A stretch of 64,000 bases of DNA from Mycteria americana (GCF_035582795.1 NC_134373.1:17382001-17446000); one strand, 5' to 3'. Positions 37,480 to 51,770 are shown, counted from the first letter of the stretch. Notes: generated from the sequence alone by a model not told the origin. Program-made: numbers and translations.

Positions 37480-39640
37480 CTTAGTTTCAAGTATTTGTAA
37501 TTGTAACTTTATAGTCTAAAGAACATTGGTTTTTAACTTTGCTTGCTAATTGGAAGTCAGATACTGAGGCTAGGGTGATAAATATAAAAATTTCAGATTA
37601 TAATGTGAATGTTACATGAGAGCTTTATAAAAATTTTCAAACATCAGCGCAAGCATTTCAGGCATTCTATAGCTGTATATTCTTTCAACTTCGCAAACAT
37701 GAAAGCAAGTTTGGCCAAAATTTTCAGGAAATACTTCAGTTAATTTTTTTTTTTTCTCCAAGAGTTAAAAATTGGAAAAGCAATATTGCTATTTTAAATG
37801 TCACATTTGAAAGTGTGTCAACTTGTTCTGTTACTTTTCACAATGTTTTTTAATATTGTAACATCCTGAGCTAGTTACACTTGTGATCTTGGAGACAGGG
37901 GAAAAAAAAAGTTGGTTGTTTGGGGTTTTTTTTCAGCTATGAATTTGATTTTAAAGTCATAGACTTCAACTCTAGCCCTACAAAGGAAGTGTTTAAGGAA
38001 CATCTTTCTCAGTATATGATAAAATAGGAAGTGTTTCAAATCTTTTTAGACATTTTGAACTACATGGCTTGAAGTGCTCAAGTTTATTGCAAGCAAAGTT
38101 TACAAAAAAAAAAAAAATTCAGTTGCTGCAGCAGTTTATAATATAAATTGTTCTACCTGGAGTCATTTGAAGCAAGTAGCTCAACATTCATGGTATGAGT
38201 AATGAATCAAAATCATCTGGTTAAGACTAAATCTCATTAGTAACTAAGGAAAATTTTGAGTCTTTTGGCATGAAATTGGAAGTAGTGTGGACATGGTCAG
38301 TAGGAAAGACAGAGGTGATAGCTGTATGTTATGCAATTGTTGATGCTGTAAGACTACTTTTTTTTTTACTTTGTGAAATGAACACAACTGCTGGGCATAT
38401 GAGAACTTACACATTTCATGTGTAAATCATATTTCATCTTGCATAAAGCATAGAAAATATTTGAGCTGTTTTATAACAGAAAATAGAACAATTCCTAAGG
38501 AAATAGATCAGTTTTGCCTAAATCTTGTCACAACATTTTTCTAAGAAAAATGTCACATTTTTAAAATTTGTTCTGTATTTAACAGAATTTATTTCTGCAA
38601 GCTTTCATGTAATAAAACACTTTCAGTCAAAAACATTTGCATGGAAAATAAACTCATATTGCAGAGGAAAAATAAGGTTTCTATCTCGTTACATACCACA
38701 CAGCTAGAAATGCTTTATTGGCATCATGAGGTATGTGTTGTTTAAACTGTGGCGGTTTTTTGTCCAACGCACTTCTCACTTTCAAAATGATTTGTGCATT
38801 TTGGCAGTGTGTGTTAATTCCAGGAAAACTTAATTTGAAAGAATGCTTTCTAAAAAGAATTCTGCTGATAATTGTTATGCTTCTTTGATAGCTCTCTACG
38901 AACATTATTGAAAATTATCTGTACTTCATAATGGTTTAATTGTACAAACTTAATTTATCTAGAGTAATACTCCCTTTACTATCTTACGGGTTTAATAGCA
39001 TAAATACTATTAACCCATAACTTTTGAGATACTCTGTTCAAGTTAAAAAGCTTGTTAATTACATCTTTAATAAATGGAAGTATATTAAAACAATAAATGT
39101 GAAAACATAAAACATTTATTAAAAAATAAAGCATTTGATCTCAGACATGCTGATCAGGAAATGCCAGCTTAAACATCTCCAATTTTTTGTGTTATTTCAT
39201 ACTACCTGATAAAAATAGTGTGCTTTGGTGGTGAAAAAAGGGAGAGGATGAGATTAGGACTTGAGCTGGGGTCTTAGCTGCACTTACAATTTCTTGGTGT
39301 GTTTTTTCTTTTTCATTTCCAAAAATACCAATAGATATTTAATAGAATGACCTATTAAAAATAGCTGTTATTTCTACCATTACTACTATGAGCAGGTTAA
39401 TGTTAGCTGAAAGCAGTAAGACAACGAGCAGTAGTTCGGATGCGCGCGCGTTAGCTGATGCGTGCTCGGAAGAGTGGCTGTGCTGCTGTGGCGCACCAGA
39501 AGTGCCCCCGGCCCAGAGCCAGTACCGACGCTGGTCGGTAATACCCAGGGATTCCCAGCCTTTGGCAGACTGTTGTTTAAGGACTTCGGGAGCCAGAGGC
39601 ACTATGTGCATCTCTGAATAAGGGCTTGCCCATTAAGTGG
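37480..39640. other. intergenic DNA after CWC22
   Basis: This stretch is AT-rich with several poly(A) and poly(T) runs (for example 38103-38117). I saw no exon, RNA gene or identifiable repeat until the GC-rich patch at about 39430-39610, which directly abuts a CR1-like remnant. Confidence 0.6.
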
Positions 39641-39659
39641 CCTGATTCTTTAACTCATT

Positions 39660-39960
39660 TGGGGGGGATTCTGCAGCATCCTGTGCTAGGAGTTCCAGTA
39701 TTTTACTGTACAGAATGTGTAAAAGTATGTTCTTTATAGCTTCTGCCCGATCACTTTGCTGCTTTCTGATGCATTTTCTGAACAACGGTTTGTAGTTGTA
39801 TCCTGCTTGCCATCTTGTGTGTGCTTTTTATAGCCCTAAACCTGTACATTCTTTGCTGTTTCTTTTCCAGAAGTTAAAATTCACCTGTAATCTCTCCTTG
39901 TGTGTGGGACTGCTCTATAGCCCTGATCAGTCCTCCTGCCCTTTATTTATTTATTTATTT
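39660..39960 (-). repeat. CR1-like LINE remnant, antisense, ORF2 C-terminal region
   Basis: On the + strand it reads gcagcatcctgtgctaggag, then the pattern ttttccagaagtt...taatctctcc and finally gccctgatcagtcctcctgc. In order, these are the reverse complement of the C-terminal coding region of amniote CR1 ORF2 (the 'LWNSLP', 'FxLEKRRLRGDLI' and 'YEERLREL' segments). It is heavily diverged with no open frame. It ends in (TTTA)n at 39942-39960. Confidence 0.6.
39942..39960 (+). repeat. (TTTA)n microsatellite
   Basis: About 4.75 copies of TTTA adjoin the CR1-like remnant. Confidence 0.8.
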
Positions 39961-42900
39961 GTTTTACTATATTCTTTATAAGGGAAAAGATGTCAAAATA
40001 CTACGTAGTATTCAGAATGAGGGTGTTCCAGGAGTTGCACACTGACATAAGATTTTTGGGGGTTTGCTTGTTTTCAGTCCATTGACTCAATAGCTGTAGA
40101 GCTGAGCGATCCACAGTCACCCTGGGCTTTCCTCAGCAGTAGCAGCTACTTGTAGACCACACACAGCCATGAAGTGATTCATGCGTCTAGTCTCTAATTA
40201 ATACTACAGCTCTAGGTTGTGTTTTGAATAGCAGTTTTGGCTGTAAGGCTTGGAAGAAGTGGAGGTTCTATGTCATTCTTCAGTATTTTGCTCAGTTGTT
40301 AATCCTTGTTACTTAAAAACATGATTGAAACGGCCTAGCCTTAGCTTTCTGCAATTGGGTCTGGTTATGGCTTTGTTTAATAGACCTCTGCTATCAGAAG
40401 TCACCTTATTATTATTATTACCTGTGTTCAGGTAATGGCTTGGCTGCCTCTCAGATAAAGAAAGTATTAAGCTGCTTTGGCCTTACTGAACTGCGAATTT
40501 CAATCACAAGTGCTCTTGACTCCGAAGAGTGAAAACGTTCTGTCAGAGAAATGTGCTGTTCATTGGCCCTATAACTAGCAACCTATACCACTGGACTTAA
40601 AAGCGCGTTATGAGTGAGGGTGTTCATAGCAGTGCGGTGTTGGGCAGCTGGCCTCGGTCTTCGCGGTGTGTTTGAACATAGAACTGTCATCAGCTTCGTG
40701 GGTTGGCTCCCGCAGTCCCTCATGCTGCTCGGCGGTCAGGTGTGAGTTACTGTCGGGCAGGGCTGCACGCACGAACCGCTTTTGCCTGTCAAGGGGAGCA
40801 GCTGCTAGAGGAAACTTCCAGGCTCAGCTGGCTCTGAGCTGGTACAAACCAAAAAGATGCTTGGGAAGGAACTTGTGACGACCTGTTCTGATCTTGTGTG
40901 CTTAAAATTTACCTTTCAAAAGTGGTTGTAACATCCGAGATCATAGATACAGTAAAAGAGACTGCATCCCTTTTGCTGAGGGATCCCTGGCCGAGTTTCT
41001 GAGTTTGCTCACGGTGGTGGCATTGGGTGCTGTAGAGAGCAGCTGCTGACTCACACTGAATTCACCATCCATGTAGGAATAAATCTTGACTGAAGTGTTT
41101 GTGGTATTTGTAAGAACCATAATTCCGTTCTCTAACTGTAATTTTATTTGGAGCAAGGTCTGTGAAGCTTGATTATTCATATACTCAAGTCTAAAGAATG
41201 TTTTTTGGGGAAAAAAGGACTACCACTGTTTAGACCATCTTGTTATATAAATCATCAAAATATGACCTCATAGTATGAGAGCAGTTAGTTTTGTCCTGAA
41301 ATGTATCTAACTGCTCTCTTTGTTAAAAATACTTTAAAATTGTCATTAACGGATCATGATTTCTAAAGCAGTTTTAGCTGCTATTTAAGCAGTATTGCAG
41401 GCTTCAAATTCTAGATAGTTCATCTCCGCAGTTCTGCATGGGAATGGGAACCTGATTACAAAGATATTTTTCTGTTTGCGTTGTTCATGTTAAATGAATT
41501 TCACAAGCAGATCATGTACATATTGAAAATTAAAGTCATTTTGAAAATTACTAGTAGTGCTAATTAGATTTCGATGGTATATTGTTTTAACCTAGGAGTA
41601 TGGTGTTCTTTAATTTACTTAAGGCTCCAGTAACATGACTTTTCTTAACTTTTGAATGCAGGCTATACTCTGAAATAGCTTAGCACATGTCAGCCACCAA
41701 AAAATACATGAGCTTGGGTGGACACTTCAAGCTCCAGTAGCAATTTAAGTGCCTCCCTGTCATTAAATTTGTACAGTCTTATGAATATAAAAGAAGACAC
41801 TAGCTCATCTTCATTCACCACTCTTAAACTACTTTGAATTATCTTCCACTGTTGAGGAAATGTGCCTAACCATAAGGCTAATTTTCTTGGAGAATCTAAA
41901 AAAGCAAGAGTCTATTATGCTAGCAGAGAGAATTGACTCCAGTTTTTGTAATAACATTCAGAGAGCAGGGAAACTTGTCCTGCAATTTATTTTCAATTAG
42001 GTAAGTTAGTATTTTTTAAAAAGCTTTTTTATTAGTCAAAATACTTTTTTAAGAAATTGTGAAGTCAAAATGCAGAATAGAGGGGCATTTTAATTAAAAC
42101 TACATAAAACATGTATTACTAGGTTAAAAGTGGCATGAGCAAAATATTACTTTATACACTGGAAAAACTTGAGGTCACTTCAGAGATGTTTTGCTTTTTA
42201 TGTTTTCCTCAAGCAAGTCTATAATTTGGCTGAGACTAGAGTCAGGGATTTTCTTTTCTTGTCTACTCATGACTATCATCAAGCATTGTCTCCTAACTTC
42301 AAAAAAAAAAAAAGGGGGGGGAGGGGGTGCAACTTAAAACCTTAGTGTTGTTGGGAAAACGGTTTGTTAACCCATAAAACAGACAAGTCCATTAAGAAAA
42401 TAAACTGTCACATTTTGACTCTGTTTAAGCTATGGCCATTTTGAGGTATCTTTTTCCATTATTTTGTAAAATAAAGTAGGGACCAAAAATTTTCCTGAGG
42501 AAGAAAATAAGCTGCAACATTTCTTAAAAGAAGGGGGTGGGGGAAAGCGCAAGGCCGTGGAAGAGGATGCAAAGCTCCAAGAAACAAGAGCATTTTTGTC
42601 TTCAGTGACGGGGTGCTCATGGCAGGTAAGGAAGCGAGGCCAAAGCTGTTCTGACACAGGAGCGCAGGTGCAATGCCAAGCGGTGGTAGCCTGCTGACTG
42701 GCATTGCTCCGTAAGTACTTAACTGCAATGTGCATTCTCCCTTTAAAATTGCTGGGGCCCTGGCATCTTTCCAGTTGCTTACCTATTCTCTTGGAGGTAA
42801 TCCATGCCTCAGTCACAGCTGTGAAAACTCTTGTGCAATTTCAGATTCTGGGCTTTTTGTATAATAAAAAGCTGAGTAAAAATGCCTTTGTCACTAACTT

Positions 42901-45900
42901 ACCTACATTTGGTTTAAATTGAAGATTCCTTATATTTTTCAAGTCCCCGTGGATAAGCCCACTCTATCTCATGGAGACTGGAAACTTTCAGCATCCTTTT
43001 TTGGCCTGGAGTAATACTTAAGCTAATTGGAGAGATGCTCATTGATGTAAAAGGGAGAGGAAGACCTTTTATCTGGTTCGTTACAGATGCTGCTCCTGTA
43101 TTGACTGTGTTTGCGTTGCTCAGTATTCTTACTCTCATTAGGCTTTTCCTCATTTTTCTCCTGCTCTAGTTAGTTTTTCCATTTTTTTTCTAGCACTTCT
43201 GAACTTTGTTCTTCATCACATGCAGTGTTAGCCATTTAGAAAAGCATAATGCCAAAAATACACATCAAAAATTTACTATATATTGCTTGCATAATGCATC
43301 AAAAAATGATCTTTAAAGGATAACTTGGCTAAAGGAACAGTGTGTGCGCACACATACCATAAAGAACAAGCGTGCAGCATGCTTCTTGCCTTCTCCTTAC
43401 CTCGGAATAGTGAGTTGCAAGACAATGGCAAATTTGATGAGGTTGATCAGTCTTATATTTGTAAATGTTTCATTCTGATTGCCTTTATTGTGCACCACCT
43501 TTGCTAGGAAGAAGCATTGATGGAGTTTTACAGGTTTCTGAATTTAGATAAAGAGGCAATTGAAGGGTCTCGTGAATGCCAATATTCCCTCAGAGGAGCT
43601 GTGGTGGTACTAGTACCAGCAGAAAAAGTAAAGAGGGGTCAACATATAGCATAGGGTTGGATCCTATAGGCTTCTGTGTGTCTGTAGGGAATACTAGGAG
43701 TTGGTATCTTCTCACTGGCAGGCTACGTAATCAGCCTGAGTCCTTTGGCTGTAAAAGCTCGCGCAGAAGCTCATGGAAAGAGGTGTTTGCTGGTCAGCCA
43801 GTTTACCCATCCCCTCTACCTGGGCAAGGCTGTTAGGAGGAAGATGCATCCAATAGTCCCCTCCCTGTCATCCCTCACCATGCAAGTTCAGAGCTGGGCA
43901 TGTTATGTTGATGTCCATGTTGGTGATCGTTGCTCCAGTAATGTTTCAAGCAAGGTAAGTGGTAGGTCTGGTCAGCTGTTCACACGCACAGAGGTTTTCA
44001 CAATGGCTGGCTTGAGCCCTGTGAGTCTAACCTGCCGTGGCTGCTTTATGGGTCACAGGCGAAGAAAACCTCTGCAGCATATTATGAACTGAAAGAGCCT
44101 CTCTTGGCTGTAACGAGAGTCCAGAGGGAATAGCTTCATTACACCAGGGTTAGCTTTTGCAAATACTTTCCTCCTCCATCTTCTTCCTGGTTCTCAGTCA
44201 TAGGTGGATGTCTCGTGAAATTGTGAAGTGTCCCAATTTTTCATTTGGTGATGAACAGAAGTGCCCAAATAGTCAAAGAACTTGAAAATTCCCTTGGAAA
44301 AATGATGTGGGCCAGTGGCACTGAAGGGAGAAAGATTACACCAATTCACAACTGGTCCCAGTTATGTGGCTGACAGCAGCCCTTTGTTTTGCTGTTTCAG
44401 TCTTAGTGAGAATGCCATCCTCCCTCTCTTACCATCGCCCCTTGCTGCTGGGCGTGTTAAACACGCTTCTTCAAGGAAATGCACCACAGATCTCTCTCAA
44501 ACTGTCCTCCCCTTCCTGCCTCCCTTGTGTCCCTCAAAAAGGAAGAGATGGTCACCTCTTTCTGTTCCCTTTTAAAAACGGCATCTCGTGCCCCCAGTCT
44601 GGTGCGTGTATATACACCTTGAGAAGCAGGCTTAAGAAGTCAACAGGGTTTTGTGCGGCCTTCTCTGGGTCTCCTCCGTCTGTTAACCTGTGCTAACAGA
44701 CTTCAGGGTCAGGGGGCTTTCATGGTGGACAGAAAGTTGCGTTAATTTAGAGGTTGAAATAGCCAATTGAGAAGTTGATCTATTAGATCAGAATGCTAAG
44801 GGTGCAGACGGCCTTTGTGGCTTCCTATGAGGAAGGAATACTTAAGTGATGACTGCCTGGAATGGGGGACACACTTTTAATGAATAAGCTTCCTTTGTTC
44901 AGGCCTTGAGGTTGGATGTCTGGTCCGTAGGCTCTCATTCTTTGATTAGATTCACAGGTCCCCCTTCTTCTTGTGCTATGCACTTTGTTATGAGTCACCA
45001 GAGGTGGAACACAAAAGTGCTTAAGAAAAAAATTGAAGCCAAGTGACTTACTTGATCAGTGATTGAAATGAGAAACTGAAAATATGCATTTGGAAAAAAA
45101 AAATGTCCCTTTGCAGCTCTCTTCCTTCCTGTCCTCTCTTCTCTGCACAGAAAAAACCCTTGTTATACCTCTTTGTAGAAGAGAGGTGGTGCATCAGCCT
45201 GTTTTGATCACTGTACCTGTTTGAAATGAGAATTCGAGATGTCATCCACAAGTGCTTCGCAGCCCATCATTTCCTCCCCTCTTGCTGAGTATATTTATGT
45301 GATTATGGCTGTGAGGAGAAACTGTGAGGATGGGTTCGTTGCTACGCCCATGGCAGGGAAGGACGCAGCCTCGGTGCTCCTCATGGAACCTCAGGCTAAA
45401 TTCATCCCTATGCACACAGAGTCAGTTTGTTTCATTTTGCAAAGTAATTCTTTCCTCCCGTTTCATTTTTAGCTCTCTATTTACAGAGGCGCAGACATAT
45501 GGGAACAGTGTACTTCAATTTTCCACACATGTATAAACACACACTCGCACTTGCATACAAAGTCATCTATTTTCATTCTCTTTGTACGTAAGAGCTTAAG
45601 ATTAGTTGTAAGTGTGAATTAATATAGTTCATTGGAATAAATTTTGGCTATTTATACTCTGTGTGATGAGCTTTATCACTGTACTACCTGAATAGCTCCT
45701 AAACATTATTTTTCATCTATACCCTGTTAAACAGTACAAAATATTTGGATCTTGATGTTGTGAAATCTGTCTGGAAAAAAAAATTGTATGTGGTACATTA
45801 ACTGAGGTTCTGCGGTGATATATGGTGTAATATAATGCCACCAAAGTGGAAAATGTGTATTTTTTTATAGTCCCTAATGACAGGCACTTCAAAAGGAGGG

Positions 45901-47380
45901 ATTACAGATACCAGCATTGTTAGCATGTATTTTGGTGTCACATTCTGATGGTTTATATACATGCAATTATACTTTCCTTTCCAGGAGCAACTGAAGTTGA
46001 AGCTTAACTAGAACAGCATGCACGTCAAGATGAGTACACCCGGGGAAGATGGGTGGCGCATCCTGTGGTCTGTGTGGCTGTGATTGCCAATGTGGGAAGG
46101 AGCAATGAGTGGGTTTAGTGCACAGGGTTGCTACCCAAGCCTCGAGGTCTGCTTCATTTTGGGTGCATATATAATCAAAAGCTTTCTTTGTTTCACACTA
46201 TTTATAGGAAGGCTTTATTTCCATAATTGCAGTTTCACTGTAGTTTATAAAGAAAATATGGCGTGAAGACCAATTGTTTTAATGATCTGTATATCATACT
46301 CCAGTTGAGGGAGAGTGAGTTTCAAGGTTAGTTGCGTGGCAGTTGTCATCAGTCTGTGAAATTCTCATTTGAATGACAGGTTTAATTTGCACTTTAACCC
46401 TAGCATTGGCTTTAACTCCATCTTCTTCCTTGTTCCTAATAACTCCAGTCTTCCCTTTTTCTGTGAAGACCATTATAATCTCTTTTTATAACAATAAATT
46501 AAAAGGGGGGGAACCTCATGTCTCCAGAAGGCCCCTTTTATTTCCTTAATAAGCTTTCTCTTCCACCTGATTGTTCTGAATTACATGTGAAATATTTAGT
46601 TCCTTATCAGTCAGTGTTTCAGAAGAAGATGCCACAAATCTTGCAGACTATTATTATGGAATCGTCTACAACATTAAAAGAAAAAAGCTGTAATCTGTTT
46701 TAGATGTGTTGTTTTCATTTTCATTGAATGTCTCTCCTGTTATGAGATAGGGTAAGAAGTGCTCATTTTCTCTTCCATATAATATTCATTATTGCCAGTG
46801 TCCAGGGCTAAGTGCTTTTCTATTCATCTTTTCTGTAAACACTTCTTCAGAGTTTCATTTCAGAAGGAAAGCCTTCACAGCCTATAATCATTTTTATTCC
46901 CTCTCCTTTCTCTCTCGCTCTGTCTTCTGTGATTCTACACTGTACTCTGGGGCCATCAAACACAGCATCCCAGTTGGTGGGACCATACCACTGATTTTCA
47001 AAATGACACTGTATTTTCTGGTTTGGTTTTTTTTTTTTTTGCTTTTCCTTATGCTTTGGAACGGTCTGTATGTTTGCTTTTTGACAGCCACTGAACTCTG
47101 ACTGGGGAGCTTGAGCTGTTCAAAGTGATGCTCTGGTCTTTCTTCCACAATTGGTACACCAAACTTGTATGAATAATTCACAAGACTTCCTCTAATGTCC
47201 ATTACCGTGTTCTTGTCAACAATGACTTTCAGCTGTCATTGTGTTGTCCTTTCAATTCATTCAAGTTCTTTAGTTTCTTATCACTTTTGTTCCAAGTAAG
47301 CTGAGTGATAGCTAGCAGTACTACACAATGTTAGGACATGGGTTTGGGACTGTTTCACTGTTAACCTATTGCCATACAGA
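39960..47380. other. intergenic DNA, no gene recognised
   Basis: This sequence alternates between AT-rich and moderately GC-rich patches (for example 40640-40870 and 43560-44700). The open frames here are all short (under about 130 codons), lack family resemblance and have no convincing splice context. An A13-G8 run lies at about 42300-42322. Unspliced or spliced noncoding transcripts cannot be ruled out. Confidence 0.55.
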
Positions 47381-47640
47381 ATATTGGCCGTGTCTTTGTA
47401 TGCTTTATATTCTAGCACCATGTTTCAAATCCCTGATCTCTTACCTCACAGCTGGTTGGTTTCTTTAATAGCCTCTTGTGCAGGACCTGTTAAAGGCTTT
47501 TTGAAAGTCCAGACGAATTAGATTATTCCAAGTAGGTTCCCTTGTATATCTTTTGGTAGTTCCTATAATTTTAATTACATTTCAGTTAATACTTTTAATT
47601 TTTACAGAATATTTATCATGTAACTAAAAATGAGGTCAAT
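47380..47640 (-). repeat. LINE reverse-transcriptase remnant, antisense (CR1-like)
   Basis: The + strand phrase cttgtgcaggacctgttaaa followed by ggctttttgaaagtccaga is the reverse complement of the reverse-transcriptase motif. On the - strand it reads I-R-L-D-F-Q-K-A-F-N, as in the 'LDFQKAFD' motif of CR1-clade enzymes. Stops and frameshifts on both sides show that it is long dead. Confidence 0.5.
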
Positions 47641-48099
47641 AATTCCCCTAAAGACCTTGGATACAATTTATACAACTGACAACTCGAATTAAAAGATTAA
47701 ATGGTTGAAGAAAAGATGAAAATCTTTCCAAGGGGATAATTCAAGGACTTTAAGTTCAAATACATCTAAAAAGGTATTTAAAGGGAAAAGTATTTAAATG
47801 AATAAGATAAAGAGAGTGGGTGTGAAAAAATCCTCTCCCTTGTTGTGGCTCCAGGTGGCTGAGCAGCTTCATTTGAAAGTACTTCCCGAACACCTAGAGT
47901 TTAATTTGTTTCATGCCAAGGACCAAAAAAAGCAGTGAAATAAAATATTTTACTTCTTGAAAACCATCTTAATCCCTTGAACTGCTTTGTTCGATCACAA
48001 GTAGACACTACAGAGCTGCTGTGTCCCTGACGTGCTACAGCAGGTGACAAAAGCAGGAGGAAGTGTGAACACAGCATTAGTCCCTCTGGATTTATTAAT

Positions 48100-48430
48100 C
48101 CCCTGTCAGCCCGTGTGTTACCCCAGGCGCAGAGATGCACAGGGAGAATGTCGCATGCAAAAGGGCTTGAGTGCAAGGCCGAGGACAGCGCTGCCATCTC
48201 CTTTGCTCGCTCTCCGCCTGCCTTTATTGTGAAGTGCTTGACGGGCCCTTCTCCGTGCCCTCCAGCCCGCTGAGCCAACGGCAGGATGAGGGGACTGGCT
48301 GGCAGCCGAGGGAAGCGGACCCTCGGGAGGGAGGGTGGGCGATGCCCCAGAAGCAGCCTGGTGCCGGAGCCCAGCGCTGCTCCGCGGCACTGGGTCCTCC
48401 TCGGATCCTACCTGAGGCAGCCCTGAGGAG
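48100..48430. promoter_or_regulatory. small orphan CpG-rich block
   Basis: About 330 bp are GC-rich and hold many CpGs (for example ccgagggaagcggaccctcg and ctccgcggcactggg) inside AT-rich intergenic DNA. No coding exon can be recognised. It could be a distal regulatory element, an unannotated lncRNA promoter or an alternative upstream promoter of the gene to the right. Confidence 0.45.
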
Positions 48431-51400
48431 AGCATGGGTGACTGATACAAGCTCATACAGGAACAGGAAACAATCCCCTGGGCTATAAACTCCCTTCTTG
48501 TAGACAACGTGGCATACAACGGGCTGTATTTGGGGTACACACGTGCTCTTCATGCACACAGTCTGTGCCAGAGAAGCTCAGAGCTGGGCAGCCAGGGCTG
48601 GCTGCATCTTCCCAGTCAGTTCTGCAGATTCCTTGCTCCCTTCTCCGTACGGAGTTGTAAGCAAATTCCCTCCTCCTGCTTTATATTATTTCTAGATCCT
48701 TATCTTAATGATTGGTTTTAAACAGGGTTGTAGTTTACAACATGAAACAGCAAAATACTGCATACTTAACTTTCAGATGTGATTGGTGTATTTGGTGTAG
48801 AACCCAGGAAACACATATTCATAATCCCAGGAGACAGGTATCCACCACTACCCCCAAAAATACAGCCTGATTTCAAGAGGAGAGGGGAGGCGATTCCCCC
48901 AGTTGATACCAGTTTTACTTGTAGAAGTAGATAGGGCAGAGAAAAAATGACCGAAATATTTTTTGTCATAGCAAAATTCTGTAGGGGGAGCAGGGATTTT
49001 TTTGTTAAAGACTTACATTATTCAATCAGAAGGGACCACCTGGTGCAAGGTTCACACAGAAACTCCGCTTGCTTTAATCAGCTGAGAGCCAGGTACGAGT
49101 CCAGCCTTTGGCCAGAAGGGCCGATGCTGCCCTGCCGGCCCGCACAACAAGGACTGCGACAGGCGGTGACCAAGCTGCAGCTGCAAAGAGCTCTTGAGAA
49201 CATAAATTTTTTTCTTGCCTGTTTAGTATTCCTCATTCTACTGCAAAGAAAGAACGAACGCAGGCTCTTAGGGGGAGCCCGTCTCCCTGCTACGTTTGCT
49301 GTCGTGACGATTTTAAGCTCCAAAGGGAATCGGTGGAGGTTGTACCGTTTTGTGGGATGATGGCTTGCAGTACAGACAGGCATGTCATATATCGTTTCCT
49401 TTGCTGAGACACAACAGCCTGTCTGTGCCGTGCAGTTGCCAGACTGTCACATATTTTCAAAAGAGACGCTTTCCTGTGCTTACTGGGAAAAGAAATATGA
49501 AAAGTTGTCGCTAATGAGCTAAAAATTGTGAGAGATAGGGACTTTGTGTAGGTGTAGATCTGAGCAGAGCATCACTTTGTCTTCCTCTCAATCTGATCCC
49601 AGAATGAATTCATTCGTTTCTATGGCTGATTCCAATAGGGATTTCTTGTTATAAGAAAATGAGACTACCCAGTGTCTTGCCTGATTCTTTCCTAGTTGCC
49701 CATGTTGTGCAAATGTAAAAAAAAATCCCACTGTTTTAATATATCTGGATTGTTTAGTGTAAGGAAGGTTGTTTTTCATTTCTGCTGAACACTGCTGCAG
49801 CCACGATTGCTGGTGTCCCGATCAACTTAGTCATTCATTTCACCTTTACGGTGAAGTGAGAGGGAAGAGGGAAAGAGCGAGTGCACATGAATCATTTGGT
49901 GAAATGTCCTGTAGGTTAATAGCTCATTTACCTTAAGTTATTCAAATTCCATTCAATTTATTTCTCAGCATAATGACAGGGTGGACCAACTTTGATAAAA
50001 CCTCCCTAATATATAAACTGCATTTGTTGTTTTGTAGATAAATGTGTATCTGTGCACTGAAGCATTCTCTTATCCCCATGGAAGGCAGAACATTCATTAG
50101 TGTTCCCCTTGGAGCTTCCATCAAATGGACATGGTAGGAGCTAAGGGGGAATTTGTTTCCCCTTTCTGGCACAGGCAGTAGATCTGGTACCAAAATCTGC
50201 ACATTCTCCAAAACCTGGAAAAACATAGGCCTTGAAAAGCCTCCAGAGATCCCTGCGTCTTATCGTTATCCCTGGGACCGCTGCTGTATTTCCTTACAGC
50301 CTGTCACTGGCACTCGCAACACCCAGGAGAGAGATTTGTTCTACAGCCAACAGAGGCTTCATGGAACAGAAACATCATGATATGTTTTTTACTAGTTCTG
50401 AGGAAGCACGGTGCCTGGCACATGTTATAAACCAGTGCCTCAGGCCTGCATGCCCTGCAGAGACCTCTGACCACAAGGGTGGCTCAGCCCCGTACCTGGC
50501 ACAGTGATGGGAAGGCTTTCACAGAGACCACCTTCCCTCTGCTCCAACAACGTCATTGCTATCTGAGGAGCTCGGTGTGGTGAGAAATCCACCAGGACAA
50601 GACTAGGTGCGGCTTTTTTTTGCAACTGTAGTCTAAGCAATTTGCTTCTGAGATCTGAGAGCTTCCCATTCTGCTTTTTCTTTTGACAGTGCTGAAGCTA
50701 TGCTTTTTTTGTACATGCTAAGCCTCTTCTTAGAGAGAAGACAGATCTCACAGTAGCACAGATTTTACCTTGCACATGAGGTTTGATTTGCTTCTCTGTG
50801 GTTACATCAGATGTGATTTGGTTTGGTGGATACTATTTTGGTGACTGTTCTTTTTTGGAACTGTGTAATCATATGGAGGCAGCTTTTGATCTGTTTAGTA
50901 TATAATTAAGCTGCATCTATTGCTGTCTTTTTTTCTACAGAATGAGCGAGTAAATGAATGAATGAAAATGTGCTGGGAAAAAAAACTAACTATTTTTTCA
51001 GCTGAGTTATAAACCCTGAGGAAATGAGATGTAGAATTCAAGTGTTGATATTTCTATTCTATCAGAATTAATCTCCTCCTAAAATCTTAATGTACGGGAT
51101 CCATACAAACAATCCAAGGAAAGATTCATTATTTAAAAATTGTTGTGGGACTTAGTGGCAAATACAGTAATTGCAGGGATATACTTTTGTAAGGCTGTTG
51201 GGTTGTATGTTTAATAAGTAGCTATTTAATTATACATTGTGCTGGGTTTTTTAAAATATACAATGTAATTACAAGGCTGCATATTAAAATTAATCTTTAA
51301 AATGAGGAACCCATCTTAAGTTTCCCAAAGTTATTTTACTGTATTATCTGCCAACTAAAATTCAGTAATCGCAATATTACTCTTTAACCAATAGTATAAT

Positions 51401-51770
51401 CCAGTCTCAACGCTATGCATGAAATCCATGTGTATTTTAAAAATGGTATGTCTACATAATATATCCGTGCCTCCTACTGCTTAAGCAGAAGTAACTTTCT
51501 GGAACTCAAATGAATATATGTACACAGGCATAAAAAAAACTATGGAAGTAGGAAATCAGAATAATCTAAATCTTGTTCTTGGTCACCTTTTGCTTCTCAT
51601 TCTGTGCTGTTCTTACGGCAGAAGCATGCTCTTGCAGGTGTCCAATTACTGTGCCCTGTAGACTGATTCATATGACTCATGCAGTGGTCTAAGAGACATC
51701 CACCCTATTGATGCAATTCCTCACATTTCTGCTAAAATTAAACAAGCACAGCTGCAGCTTGTCCTTTAAA
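48430..51770. other. intergenic DNA, no gene recognised
   Basis: The sequence is mixed in composition, with a short GC-rich patch at about 49080-49180. No reading frame has a recognisable family, and no RNA gene or repeat was identified by eye. Confidence 0.55.

Noticed and set aside
40941-41180. 79-codon minus-strand frame with balanced composition
   Set aside because: It looks more protein-like than most here, but I recognise no family, and its length is within chance for AT-rich DNA. A protein search would be needed to revive it.
46894-47202. 102-codon minus-strand open frame
   Set aside because: It adjoins the antisense LINE remnant, shows no coherent family, and ends in low-complexity Lys/Glu. 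It is more likely repeat debris than a gene.
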